Source: Ovis canadensis (lineage: Eukaryota > Chordata > Mammalia > Artiodactyla > Bovidae). From it: 64,000 nt of DNA. The stretch is from contig NC_091245.1 in NCBI RefSeq assembly GCF_042477335.2, forward strand, positions 112,006,501-112,070,500, in the 5' to 3' direction. This document shows, one piece after another, positions 10,152 to 64,000 of the stretch; the stretch's first letter is position 1, and each line of letters opens with the position of its first letter. The notes under the pieces are model-generated. The model had not been told where the DNA came from, searched no databases, and was given only the letters and a program-made list of their open reading frames with translations. The position numbers were made by a program, and so were the translations under genes.

Positions 10152-11555
10152 ACAGAAAAACATCTACTTGTGCTTTATTGACTACGCCAAAGCCTTTGAT
10201 TCTGGTTCACAACAAACTGTGGAAAATTCTTCAAGAGATGGGAATACCAGACCACCTGACCTGTCTCCTGAGAAATCTGTATGCAGGTCAAGAAGCAACA
10301 GTTAGAACAGGACATGGAACAACAGAGTGATTCCCAATAGGGAAGGGAATCCACCAAGGCTGTATATTGTCATCCTGCTTATTTAACTTATATGCAAAAT
10401 ACATCATGAGAAACACTGGGCTGGATGAAACAGGAGCTGGAAACAAGATTGCTGGGAGAAATATCAATAACCTCAGGCATGCAGATGACACCACCCTTAT
10501 GGCAGAAAGTGAAGAAGAACTAAAGAGCCTCTTTCACTTTCTTTTTTTCTTTCACTTTCTTGATGAAAGTGAAACAGGAGAGTGAAAAAGTTGGCTTAAA
10601 ACTCAGTATTCAGAAAACTAAGATAATGCATCTGGTCCCATCTGCTGCTGCCGCTGCTAAGTCGCTTCAGTCCTGTCTGACTCTGTGCGACCCCATAGAC
10701 GGCAGCCCATCAGGCTCCCCTGTCCCTGGGATTCTCCAGGCAAGAACACTGGAGTGGGTTGCCATTTCCTTCTCCAATGCGTGAAAGTGAAGAGTGAAAG
10801 TGAAGTCGCTCAGTCGTGTGCGACTCTTAGTGACCCCATGGATTGCAGCCTACCAGGCTCCTCCGTCCATAGGATTTTCCAGGCAAGAGTACTGGTCCCA
10901 TCACTTCATGGCAAATAGATGGGAAACAAGGGAAACAGTGAGAGAATTTATTTTCTTGGGCTCCAGGATCACTGCAGACAGTGACTGTAGCCGTCTGCAA
11001 TCGGCTTGCTCATTCGAAGAGGACACTTGCTCCTTGGAAGAGAAGCTATGACCAACCTAGACAGCATATTAAAAAGCAGAGATATTACTTTGCCACAAAG
11101 GTCCATCTAGTCAAAGCTATGGTTTTTCCAGTAGTCATGTACAGATATGAAAGTTGGAGTATAAAGAAAGCTGAGCATTGAAGAATTGATGCTTTTGAAC
11201 TGTGGTGTTGGAGAAGACTCTTGAGAGTCCCTTGGACTGCAAGGAGATCCAACCAGTCAATCCTAAAGGAAATCAGACCTGAGTATTCACTGGAAGGACT
11301 GATGCTGAAGCTGAAACTCCAATACTTTGGCCACCTGATACGAAGAACTGACTCCTTGGGAAAGACCCTGATGCTGGGAAAGATTGAAGGCAGAGGGAGA
11401 AGGGGATGACAGAGGATGAGATGGTTGGATGCATCACCGACTCGATGGACATGAGTTTGAGCAAGCTTCTGGAGTTGGTGATGGACAGGGAAGCCTGCGT
11501 GCTGCAGTCCATGGGGTCACTAAGAGTTGGACATGACTGAGTGACTGAACTGAAC
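10152..11555 (+). mobile_element. BovB (RTE) LINE, 5' truncated, split by a BOV-A2 SINE
   Basis: Decayed reverse transcriptase with recognisable blocks: DYAKAFDS, LWKILQEMGI, a GCILSS-like motif, HADDTTLMAESEEELKSL (catalytic YADD changed to HADD), [34 protein letters not shown], and the usual 3' end near GACTGAGTGACTGAACTGAAC. Several frameshifts and stops; no intact product. Interrupted at 10643-10891. Confidence 0.93.
10643..10891 (-). repeat. BOV-A2 SINE nested in BovB
   Basis: Two Bov-A monomers with a CTGCTGCTGCCGCTGCTAAG end. Target-site duplication CTGGTCCCATC (11 bp) at 10632-10642 and 10892-10902. Confidence 0.92.
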
Positions 11556-12514
11556 TTCTCCGACCTATAGCCTTTGCTCTACACAAAAGTCAATCGTGTA
11601 GTTGGGGGAGGCTCAGATAAAGACAACTCCAGACATCCCTTCCCTTCTCTGGAATTGTTCTATTTAGATCTGCCAGAATGCATCAACTGCCTAGACAAAC
11701 CTACTTTACCACTTAGAGGGCATCTACTGGTGTTCAAGATCCTATGTGGGGCACCGTGGAGGACAGAGATAAATCAGGACCAGCCCTTGCTATTAAGGTA
11801 GTTGACTGGGCAATAGGCTGGAGGTAGGTATAGACACAGACACAGTTAAGTATGGCCAAGGTCATTGTCTTACAAGAATTCAGGATAAAGTATCATAAAG
11901 TTTAAAAGGGAGAAACCACATCTAAATGAAAAAAAGTCACTTCCTGACTTTCATCCTTAGCTTCCTAAACACGCTCCAGTACTATGTCAAGCACCAGATT
12001 AGGTACTTACTCTTTCCTTGACATATAAGGCACATACTTTTAAAGTCATACCTGTGCAAAACCTGCTGTGATCGTCCAAGCACACGTACTGTAACTTGGG
12101 AAAAACACTCTGACCAGAAGTCAGAAGACCTAAATGCTAGTCTCAACTCTGTTATTGCTTTGTTCAAAACCTTTCTCCACTCTAGGACTCCTATTACAAA
12201 TATGATTGAAAAAAAAAAAAATGAAAGTCGAAACTCTTAAGGTTGTTTTCACATCTAAACTTCTGTAATCTAATTCTTCCCTGATTAATCTTTCTCCCCA
12301 ATAGCTGTAATATCTATTCCAGGTTAACTCCAAACTGCTTACATGTGTCTCTCTAATACAACTGTAGTTATAACAAGCACATGTTACAGGTATTTCTATT
12401 GGCTTCACATTAATATAGTAATATAAGTATGCTAATAAGGAAAGTATCAGATAGTAAATGAATGGAGTTGAAAATCGGCATGATCTACTTCTTAAACTTG
12501 CTTTACTATTTTTT
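11556..12514. other. Intergenic, unassigned
   Basis: No gene or clear repeat. A 13-base A run is near 12208-12220. Confidence 0.5.
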
Positions 12515-12775
12515 ATGAATTTGTTTATTGGTTGCACGGGGTCTTTGTTGGTGTGAGCACTTTCTGTAGTTATGGAGAGCGGGGGGCTGCGCTTCAGTTG
12601 CGGTGCATGGCTTCTCTTGTTGTGGAGCACACACTCTGGGTGTGCAGGTTCAATAGTTGTGGTGCATGGGCTTCATTGTTCCGTGGCATGTGCAGTCTTC
12701 CCAGACCAGGGATTGATCCCGTGTCTCCTGCATTGGCAGGCGGATTCCTATCCACTGTACCACCAGGGGAAGTCC
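12515..12775 (-). repeat. CHR-type tRNA-Glu SINE (long form)
   Basis: Minus strand reads GGACTTCCCCTGGTGGTACAG, CCAATGCAGGAGACACGGGA, then the GGAACAATGAAGCCC body. Confidence 0.85.
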
Positions 12776-12939
12776 ATTAATCTTGTTTCACTACTGAAAC
12801 GCCTAACGCCTCATCTCAGTATTTACTCATCTCCTGCCTCTCATGTATAGTGAACACTGCTGCAAGAGTATTTTACAGCGTTTACTTTGTTTGTATCACT
12901 CTCTTGGTTAAGGACATTTTTGGTTCTCCACTGTTTATT

Positions 12940-13421
12940 CAGTTCAGTACAGTTCAGTTGCTCAGTCGTGTCCGACTCTGCGACCCCATGAATCACAGCA
13001 CGCCAGGCCTCCCTGTCCATCACCAACTCCCGGAGTTCACTCAAACTCATGTCCATCGAGTTGGTGATGCCATCCAGCCATCTCATCCTCTGTCGTCCTC
13101 TTCTCCTCCTGCCCCCAATCCCTGCCAGCATCAGAGTCTTTTCCAATGAGTCAACTCTTCGCATGAGGTGGCCAAAGTTCTGGAGTTTCAGCTTCAGCAT
13201 CAGTCCTTCCAAAGAAATCCCAGGGCTGATTTCCTTTAGGATGGACTGGTTGGATCTCCTTGCAGTCCAAGGGACTCTCAAGAGTCTTCTCCAACACCAC
13301 ACTTCAAAAGCATCAATTCTTCAGCTCTCAGCTTTCTTCACAGTCTAACTCTCACATCCATACATGACCACTGGAAAAACCACAGCCTTGACTAGACGGA
13401 CCTTTGTTGGCAAAGCAATCA
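12940..13421 (-). mobile_element. BovB LINE 3' fragment
   Basis: Minus-strand translation blocks [36 protein letters not shown] and [19 protein letters not shown]. Plus-strand left end is CAGTTCAGTTGCTCAGTCGTG. It is bracketed by about 85 bp of near-identical host sequence on each side. Confidence 0.9.
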
Positions 13422-13561
13422 GAACACTGCCGCAAGGGTATTTTACAGCTTTTTCTTTGTATTATTCTCTTGATTAAGGACATTTTTGGTTCTCCATTGT
13501 TTATTAACCAGCTTCAAATTCTTGTCTGGTATTCAATTATTTCACATTTACCATTGTTTCC

Positions 13562-13645
13562 CAGTTGGTGATGGACAGGGAGGCCTGGCGTGCTGCAGTC
13601 CATGGGGTGGCAAAGAGTTAGACACGACTAAGCTGAACTAAGATT
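13562..13645 (+). repeat. BovB/Bov-A 3' tail fragment
   Basis: GTTGGTGATGGACAGGGAGG through TTAGACACGACTAAGCTGAAC, the last ~80 bp of the BovB family. Confidence 0.8.
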
Positions 13646-13879
13646 ATGTAAGCTTCATGAGGATTGTCCACTTTTTTCATATCCCTTAGTTCATTATGTT
13701 GATATGCAAAACTAATTTTATAATTTAAGTTTTAAACTTAAAAAAAAACTTACTGAAATGATCAACTTGCCTAGGTTACAGTAAGAATGTTTGTAACTTG
13801 AGAAACTGTTATAAAACTAGTATGCAAATTTTTTGAGAAGGCAGACGTATTTTGGGGATACTATGTTTAAGAAAACATC

Positions 13880-13986
13880 TTTTTAAAAAAATTTTTTTAA
13901 TGTGAGATCTTAGTTCCCCAACTAGGGATTGAACCTGTGCCCCATAGAGTGGAAGTACAGTCTTAACCACTGGACCACCAAGGAAG
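13880..13986 (-). repeat. CHR-type SINE, short copy
   Basis: Minus strand: CTTCCTTGGTGGTCCAGTGG, GGTTCAATCCCTAGTTGGGG, ending in an A-rich tail. Confidence 0.75.
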
Positions 13987-14014
13987 TAGCAAGAAAGCAT
14001 CTTTTAAAGCTAAA

Positions 14015-14440
14015 AAGATACACAGGCCTGCACTCTTTGATGTAGGAATCACACAATTCTAGGAGTTTATCCTCCAGGCTCACTTTCCCCACCTGTACAA
14101 TGTATGTTCAAGATGTTCATTGCACCACTGTTTATAACAGTCAAATATCAATCAATAAGTATATCCATCAATAAAAAGGCAACTTAAAATCCTTAAGTAG
14201 TATGCTTTCATTTAGATACAATAGGGGGATAGGGAAGAACACATTGACATCTGCTTGTATATACATTTAAAAAAAAACCTCTGGCAGGATTTAAGGAAGC
14301 TAAGAACGGCAGTTACCTGTTTTGGGGAAGGTGATAGGAACTGGATGGCTGAGGGAAAGCAGAGGAGGAAGACATTACTGAATAGCTTTCTAAATTTATT
14401 GATTTGTGAACTAAATGTACTGTTTATTGAAAACATGAAT
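14015..14440 (+). repeat. Old L1 (L1M-type) 3' fragment
   Basis: Resembles the L1 ORF2 C-terminus/3' UTR: 'TTCATTGCACCACTGTTTATAACAG' and 'TATCCATCAATAAAAAGGCAAC'. Very worn; limits approximate. Confidence 0.55.
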
Positions 14441-14786
14441 TTGAAATGACAGTATATATTTTAATCAAAGGTACACTATATCACTCTACCAAATTAATCT
14501 TACTACATGACAAGCAAAATATGTTGTACTATATACAGTGTATTACTAATTAGCAATGGATGGAAGGTTGCAGTCAGCAATGGAATAGGGAACTACTTGC
14601 TTTCTCCCATTCTCACAGTTTACTTTAAAAACAAAAAAATCAATAGGTATTTACTACCTTTGTAATTAAAAATAATTATTGAAGGAAAGATATCTGCTTG
14701 GATGGGGCAGCTACATGAAGTAAGGAGGAATGTGAGTATGTCCAGGAAACAAAATGACAAGCCACAAAACTCTCATAAAAATCTAC

Positions 14787-14792
14787 TTTATT
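14787..14792 (-). promoter_or_regulatory. COPA: COPA poly(A) signal candidate
   Basis: AATAAA on the minus strand (TTTATT on plus). A competing copy lies upstream at 14998-15003. Confidence 0.55.
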
Positions 14793-15335
14793 TTGTGTGA
14801 GAAACAAAATACAAGAACAATGTTTAGAAAGAATAAATCAACAAAAAGTGATATGCATTTCTGGGAAAACAAACACTTTCTTCTCAGACTTTAAGTTTCT
14901 GGGCACAGAGAGGCTCTATCTGCTTAGGAGTTTGAATGTCCAAGGAAAATGGGGATGGCTAAGAGCTTGCTATGACTGAGTAAAAGACGCTATCTTATTT
15001 ATTACATCTCATTCCTTTCTAACAAAAGGCACACATGGGGTGGAAAGGGAAAGGATAAATATTGAAGGAATTTACTATTTAAATGTTCATCACAAATGTT
15101 CTTTGAAAGATCTATGCTGGGAAGGCAAGGCTAAGTGTGACCACAACTATAAGTCACCTTGAGAAGATGAGAAGTTCTCAGAGGCAAAAAAAAAGTCAGG
15201 TTTAGACTTGATTAGCCATACAAGAAGAGAAAAGGACATTAGATTTTAGGGCAGGGAGAACTAAACACCAACATGAACAGTAGTTAAGGAAGATGCGGGA
15301 AACATGGTGTTTGACCCTATACACAGAAAGGGGCC
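14787..15335 (-). other. COPA: COPA 3' UTR (probable)
   Basis: Non-coding sequence after the COPA stop with no SINE insertion. Two minus-strand AATAAA signals fall here, at 15003-14998 and 14792-14787. The second gives a UTR of about 550 nt. Which is used cannot be told from sequence. Confidence 0.65.
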
Positions 15336-60379
<45,044 letters not shown>

Positions 60380-60391
60380 GGACTCATCTTG

Positions 60392-60743
60392 ATTTTTTTA
60401 AAAGTAATTTTACTTATTTATTTATGGCTGTGCTGGGTCTTTTTCTGCTGTGCAGGTTCTTCTCGAGTTGTGGTGGGCAAGGGCTACTCTTCATTGCAGT
60501 GTGTGGTCTTCTCATTGCAGTGACTTCTCTTGTGGAGCACAGGCTCTTGGGCACGCGAGCTTCAGTACCGAGGCACATGGGCTCAGTAGTTGAGGCTCCC
60601 AAGTCCTAGAGCACAGGCTCAACAGCTGTTAAGCCTCACAGGCTTAGCTGTTTTGTGGCATGTGGGATCTTCCCAGACTAGGGATTGAACCCGTGTCTTC
60701 TGCATTGGCAGGCATTCTTTACTACTGAGCCATGAGGGAAGCT
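60392..60743 (-). repeat. CHR-type SINE (long form) in COPA intron 1
   Basis: Minus strand CAGCTTCCCTCATGGCTCAG head; A-rich tail at the low-coordinate end. Target-site duplication GGACTCATCTTG (12 bp) at 60380-60391 and 60744-60755. Confidence 0.92.
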
Positions 60744-60794
60744 GGACTCATCTTGTTTATTTCCCTTTTCTCAAGAGTCATTCCCATGGAGTAA

Positions 60795-60905
60795 GAAATG
60801 GCAACCCATTCCAGTATTCTTACCTGGAAAATTCCACAGACAAAGGAGTCTGGTGAGCTACAGTCCATTTGGGTCGCAAAAGAGTTGGGACATGACTGAG
60901 TGACT
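60795..60905 (+). repeat. Bov-A monomer fragment
   Basis: AAGAAATGGCAACCCATTCC to CATGACTGAGTGACTGAAC. Confidence 0.82.
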
Positions 60906-61189
60906 GAACAAGAAAGAATCACTCTCCTGTACTGCCTGTTTTCCAAAGCCTGAAAACCTTTGTTTCACATGTTTTGTTCAGTTGTGCAGATATTTAAGGT
61001 GGGAAGATAAACTTGGTCTCTGTTACTCCATTATCACTGGAAATGGGAGTCCACAGAAGTTTGGAGACTATACTTTCAGGTTTTTAATGCAATCCATATT
61101 GTTTTATGAAAATGGAGATAACATTATAATATTCTACAAACTTGTTTTCACTTAACTACATATAAAGCATCTCATATAATGTATCTCAT

Positions 61190-61400
61190 GGGGCTTCCCT
61201 GGTGGCTCAGATGGTAAAGTGTCTGCCTGCAATGTGGGAGACGATTCCTGGGTCGGGAAGATCCCCTGGAGAAGGAAATGGCAATCCACTCCAGCACTCT
61301 TGCCTGGAAAATCCTATGGATGGAGGAGCCTGATAGGCTACAGTCCATGGGGTCGCAAAGAGTTGGACACGACTGAGCGACGTCACTTCACTTCAACTTC
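61190..61400 (+). repeat. Bov-tA SINE in COPA intron 1
   Basis: GGGGCTTCCCTGGTGGCTCA head, complete Bov-A part. Target-site duplication AATGTATCTCAT (12 bp) at 61178-61189 and 61401-61412. Confidence 0.93.
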
Positions 61401-61412
61401 AATGTATCTCAT

Positions 61413-62268
61413 AACATTTTAAGTACATCTAGACTTAGCCCCTTTTTTTTAATGACTGCAATGTACAAATACACCACTTTTTAAACTATTCTACTAATGG
61501 GCATATAAGTTTTTTCCCCTTTTATCTACCAGAAAAGATGATCCAATGAAAATGTTTCCACACATAATCCAGTCTGTTTGTATTATTACTGATTTACACT
61601 AAAGACTAGAAATGAGATTTGTTCAGGAACAGGGGTATGTGCATTTAACATTTTGGTAGATACTATTTAACTGCAAAAAGACTGTATCAATATACAGTCT
61701 CACCAAGTTTCTGAAGGTACTGAGAATGGGATGTTATCAGTTATTTGTTGTTTTGTTTTAGTACTTTAACACCACTTCTTTCATTACTAGTGAGGGAAAG
61801 AGTATTTTCATTTATTTATTTAACACTTTTATTTCTTCTTCTAAGCTGTCCGTTTTCCATTAGGTTGCTCATTCCCCACTCTCATTCCCATTATATACAG
61901 GAACATTCATTAATAGATATTAACTCTCAAATATCTCGATATCCCCTCCCTGGCCAATTTTCTCCCCTATGCCTGATAAGGAAATTAGGAGCAGAAGAGA
62001 AAGCTGAAGGATTATAAAGACACATTTCAACCGTCCAGGAATTCTTAATGGCACTCCTCTTTGTGATCAAGATTCCCAAGAGACATAGAAACGTCTCAAA
62101 ATTTATTCTTACATTAATAATGGCTCCAGTTTCTGAGCTACTGAGTCTACGCCAGTCATCTTTTATATACTTTCTCATTTTAATTCTCTCTAAAAAAGAA
62201 TGTTAATTACTCATGTATTACAAATAAGGAAATAAGATTTAGAAATGTTAAGTTGCCCAAAGTCCTGC
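61413..62268 (-). other. COPA intron 1, middle
   Basis: 61480-61740 resembles very old L1 sequence (CTACTAATGGGCATATAAG, ACATTTTGGTAGATACTATT); not certain. No gene seen. Confidence 0.4.
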
Positions 62269-62280
62269 AGTTCATTACTG

Positions 62281-62555
62281 CTGCTGCTGCTGCTAAGTCG
62301 CTTCAGTTGTGTCCAACTCTGTGCAATCCCATAGGCGGCAGCCCATCAGGCTCCCCCGTCCCTGGGATTCTCCAGGCAAGAACACTGGAGTGGGCTGCCA
62401 TTTCCTTCTCCAATGCATGAACGTGAAAAGTGAAAGTAAAGTTGCTCAGTTGTGTCCGACTACCAGTGACCCCACGGACTGCAGCCTATCAGGCTCCTCC
62501 GTCCATGGGATTTTTCAGGCAAGAGTACTGCAGTGGGTTGCCATTGCCTTCTCCG
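62281..62555 (-). repeat. BOV-A2 SINE in COPA intron 1
   Basis: Two monomers, 275 bp, CTG-repeat end that is the complement of the (CAG)n tail. Target-site duplication AGTTCATTACTG (12 bp) at 62269-62280 and 62556-62567. Confidence 0.93.
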
Positions 62556-62831
62556 AGTTCATTACTGAATGTTTCCGAATTCCAAAGTAAGCCCATATGA
62601 CTGCATACAGCCAGTTTCTAACCACTTTGCTATACTGCATCTTTTTTAAAAAAAAATTTATATTAGTAAATAGTCAAGGTACAAATCTTACCCCCAAATC
62701 TCTGACTCTGCCATTCTAACATTCTAAGAGACTACTACTGCAATAGCAGTTTGCAATCCATCTACATTCAGTGACGCACAAGTTTTAGAGCTGTCATACT
62801 CAGGAAATAAAAATAAAAGATGTCCAATTAA

Positions 62832-62894
62832 ATTTGAATTTCAGACAAACAACCCTAAAATACTAAAATGTTACTTTTTATCTGAAATTCAAAT
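62832..62894. repeat. 14-bp perfect inverted repeat
   Basis: ATTTGAATTTCAGA at 62832-62845 and its exact complement at 62881-62894, 35-base loop. Probably the relic of a small DNA transposon. Confidence 0.75.
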
Positions 62895-62895
62895 C

Positions 62896-64000
62896 CAATT
62901 CAGTTCAGTTGCTCAAGAGTCTTCTCCAACATCACAGTTCAAAAGCATCAGTTCTTCGGTGCTCAGCTTTCTTCACAGTCCAACTCTCACATCCATACAT
63001 GACTACTGGAAAAACCATACCCTTGACTAGATGGACCTTTGTTGACAAAGTAATGTCTCTGCTCTTGAATATGCTGTCTAGGTTGGTCATAACTTTCCTT
63101 CCAAGGAGTAACTGTCTTTTAATTTCATGGCTGCAGTCACCATCTGCAGTGATTTTGGAGCCCCCAAAAATAAAGTCTGACACTGTTTCCACTGTTAGCC
63201 CATCTATTTCCCATGAAGTGATGGGACCAAATGCCATGATCTTCGTTTTCTGAATGTTGACCTTTAAGCCAACTTTTTCACTCTCCTCTTTCACTTTCAT
63301 CAAGAGGCTTTTGAGTTCCTCTTCACTTTCTGCCATAAGGGTGGTGTCATCTGCATATCTGAGGCTATTCATATTTCTCCTGGCAATCTTGATTCCAGTT
63401 TGTGCTTCTTCCAGCCCTGCGTTTTTCATGATGTATTCTGCATAGAAGTTAAATAAGCAGGGTGACAATATACAGCCATGACGTACTCCTTTTCCTATTT
63501 GGAACCAGTCTGTTGTTCCATGTCCAGTTCTAACTGCTGCTTCCTGACCTGCATATAGGTTTCTCAAGAGGCAGGTTAGGTGGTCTGGTATTCCCATCTC
63601 TCAGAATTTTCCACAGTTTGTTGTGATCCACACAGTCAAAGGCTTTGGCATAATAAAGCAGAAATAGATGCTTTTCTGGAACTCTCTTCCTTTCTCCATG
63701 ATCCAGCGGATGTTGGCCATTTGATCTCTGGTTCCTCTGCCTTTTCTAAAACCAGCTTGAACGTCTGGAAGTTCACGGTTCACGTATTGCTGAAGCCTGG
63801 CTTGGAGAATTTTGAGTATTACTTTACTAGTGTGTGAGATGAGTGTATTTGTGCAATAATTTGAGCATTCTTTGGCATTGCCTTTCTTTGGGATTGGAAT
63901 GAAAACTGACCTTTTCCAGTCCTGTGGCCACTGCTGAGTTTTCTGTTTGCTGGCATACTGAGTGTAGCACTTTCACAGCATCATCTTTCAGGAGTTGAAA
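62896..64000 (-). mobile_element. BovB LINE with internal 3' deletion, runs off the window
   Basis: Minus-strand blocks MGIPDHLTCLLRNLYAGQE, GCILSPCLFNFYAEY, YADDTTLMAESEEELKSL, HLVKGMVFPVVMYGCESW. The 3'-terminal CAGTTCAGTTGCTCA is joined directly to AGAGTCTTCTCC, so about 330 bp of the normal 3' part is missing. Very similar to the copy at 54312-55763. Confidence 0.93.

Noticed and set aside
62278-62296. CTG trinucleotide run as a possible unstable repeat
   Set aside because: It is the usual end of a BOV-A2 SINE and is short.
62932-63597. 221-codon minus-strand frame as a host gene
   Set aside because: It is BovB reverse transcriptase, truncated and inside a dispersed LINE.

Overview
The window is ordinary nuclear DNA from a ruminant, almost certainly a bovid. 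Two vertebrate housekeeping genes with GT-AG introns are interleaved with ruminant-specific repeats (BovB LINEs, BOV-A2, Bov-tA, CHR-type tRNA-Glu SINEs, an L1-BT-like LINE) over older mammalian layers (L1M, L2, MIR, MLT1, DNA-transposon MITEs). PEX19 and COPA lie next to each other in the same orientation on human 1q23.2, and cattle chromosome 3 carries the conserved block. Species cannot be fixed from this window alone.

Layout. 1-3779: flank downstream of PEX19 plus its possible 3' UTR. 4806-9248: complete PEX19 coding region on the minus strand, 8 exons, 299 codons, with a CpG-rich, TATA-less promoter just above 9248. 9421-14786: intergenic, dominated by BovB and SINE copies. 15336-59676: COPA on the minus strand, coding exons 2-33 of 33, giving residues 14-1224. 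Exon 1 (about 13 codons) lies beyond the right edge. 59677-64000: COPA intron 1, rich in SINEs and ending inside another BovB.

Both genes were rebuilt exon by exon. Every junction keeps phase, and exon sums give 900 nt for PEX19 and 3635 nt for COPA exons 2-33. Adding the 40 nt expected from exon 1 makes COPA 1224 codons plus stop, the usual mammalian length. PEX19 is the cytosolic chaperone and import receptor for peroxisomal membrane proteins. COPA is the alpha subunit of the COPI coat for Golgi-to-ER retrieval. The two are not functionally linked here; they are simply neighbours.

I found no operon, CRISPR array, viral gene cluster or plausible undescribed multi-gene system. The interesting material is smaller: the recoding (A-to-I) site of COPA exon 6 inside an unusually repeat-poor stretch, a young L1 whose ORF2 is broken by one internal stop and which has foreign sequence at its 5' end, a BovB flanked by a long direct duplication, paired BovB copies around COPA exons 2-4, inverted SINEs around exon 31, and many insertions with readable target-site duplications.
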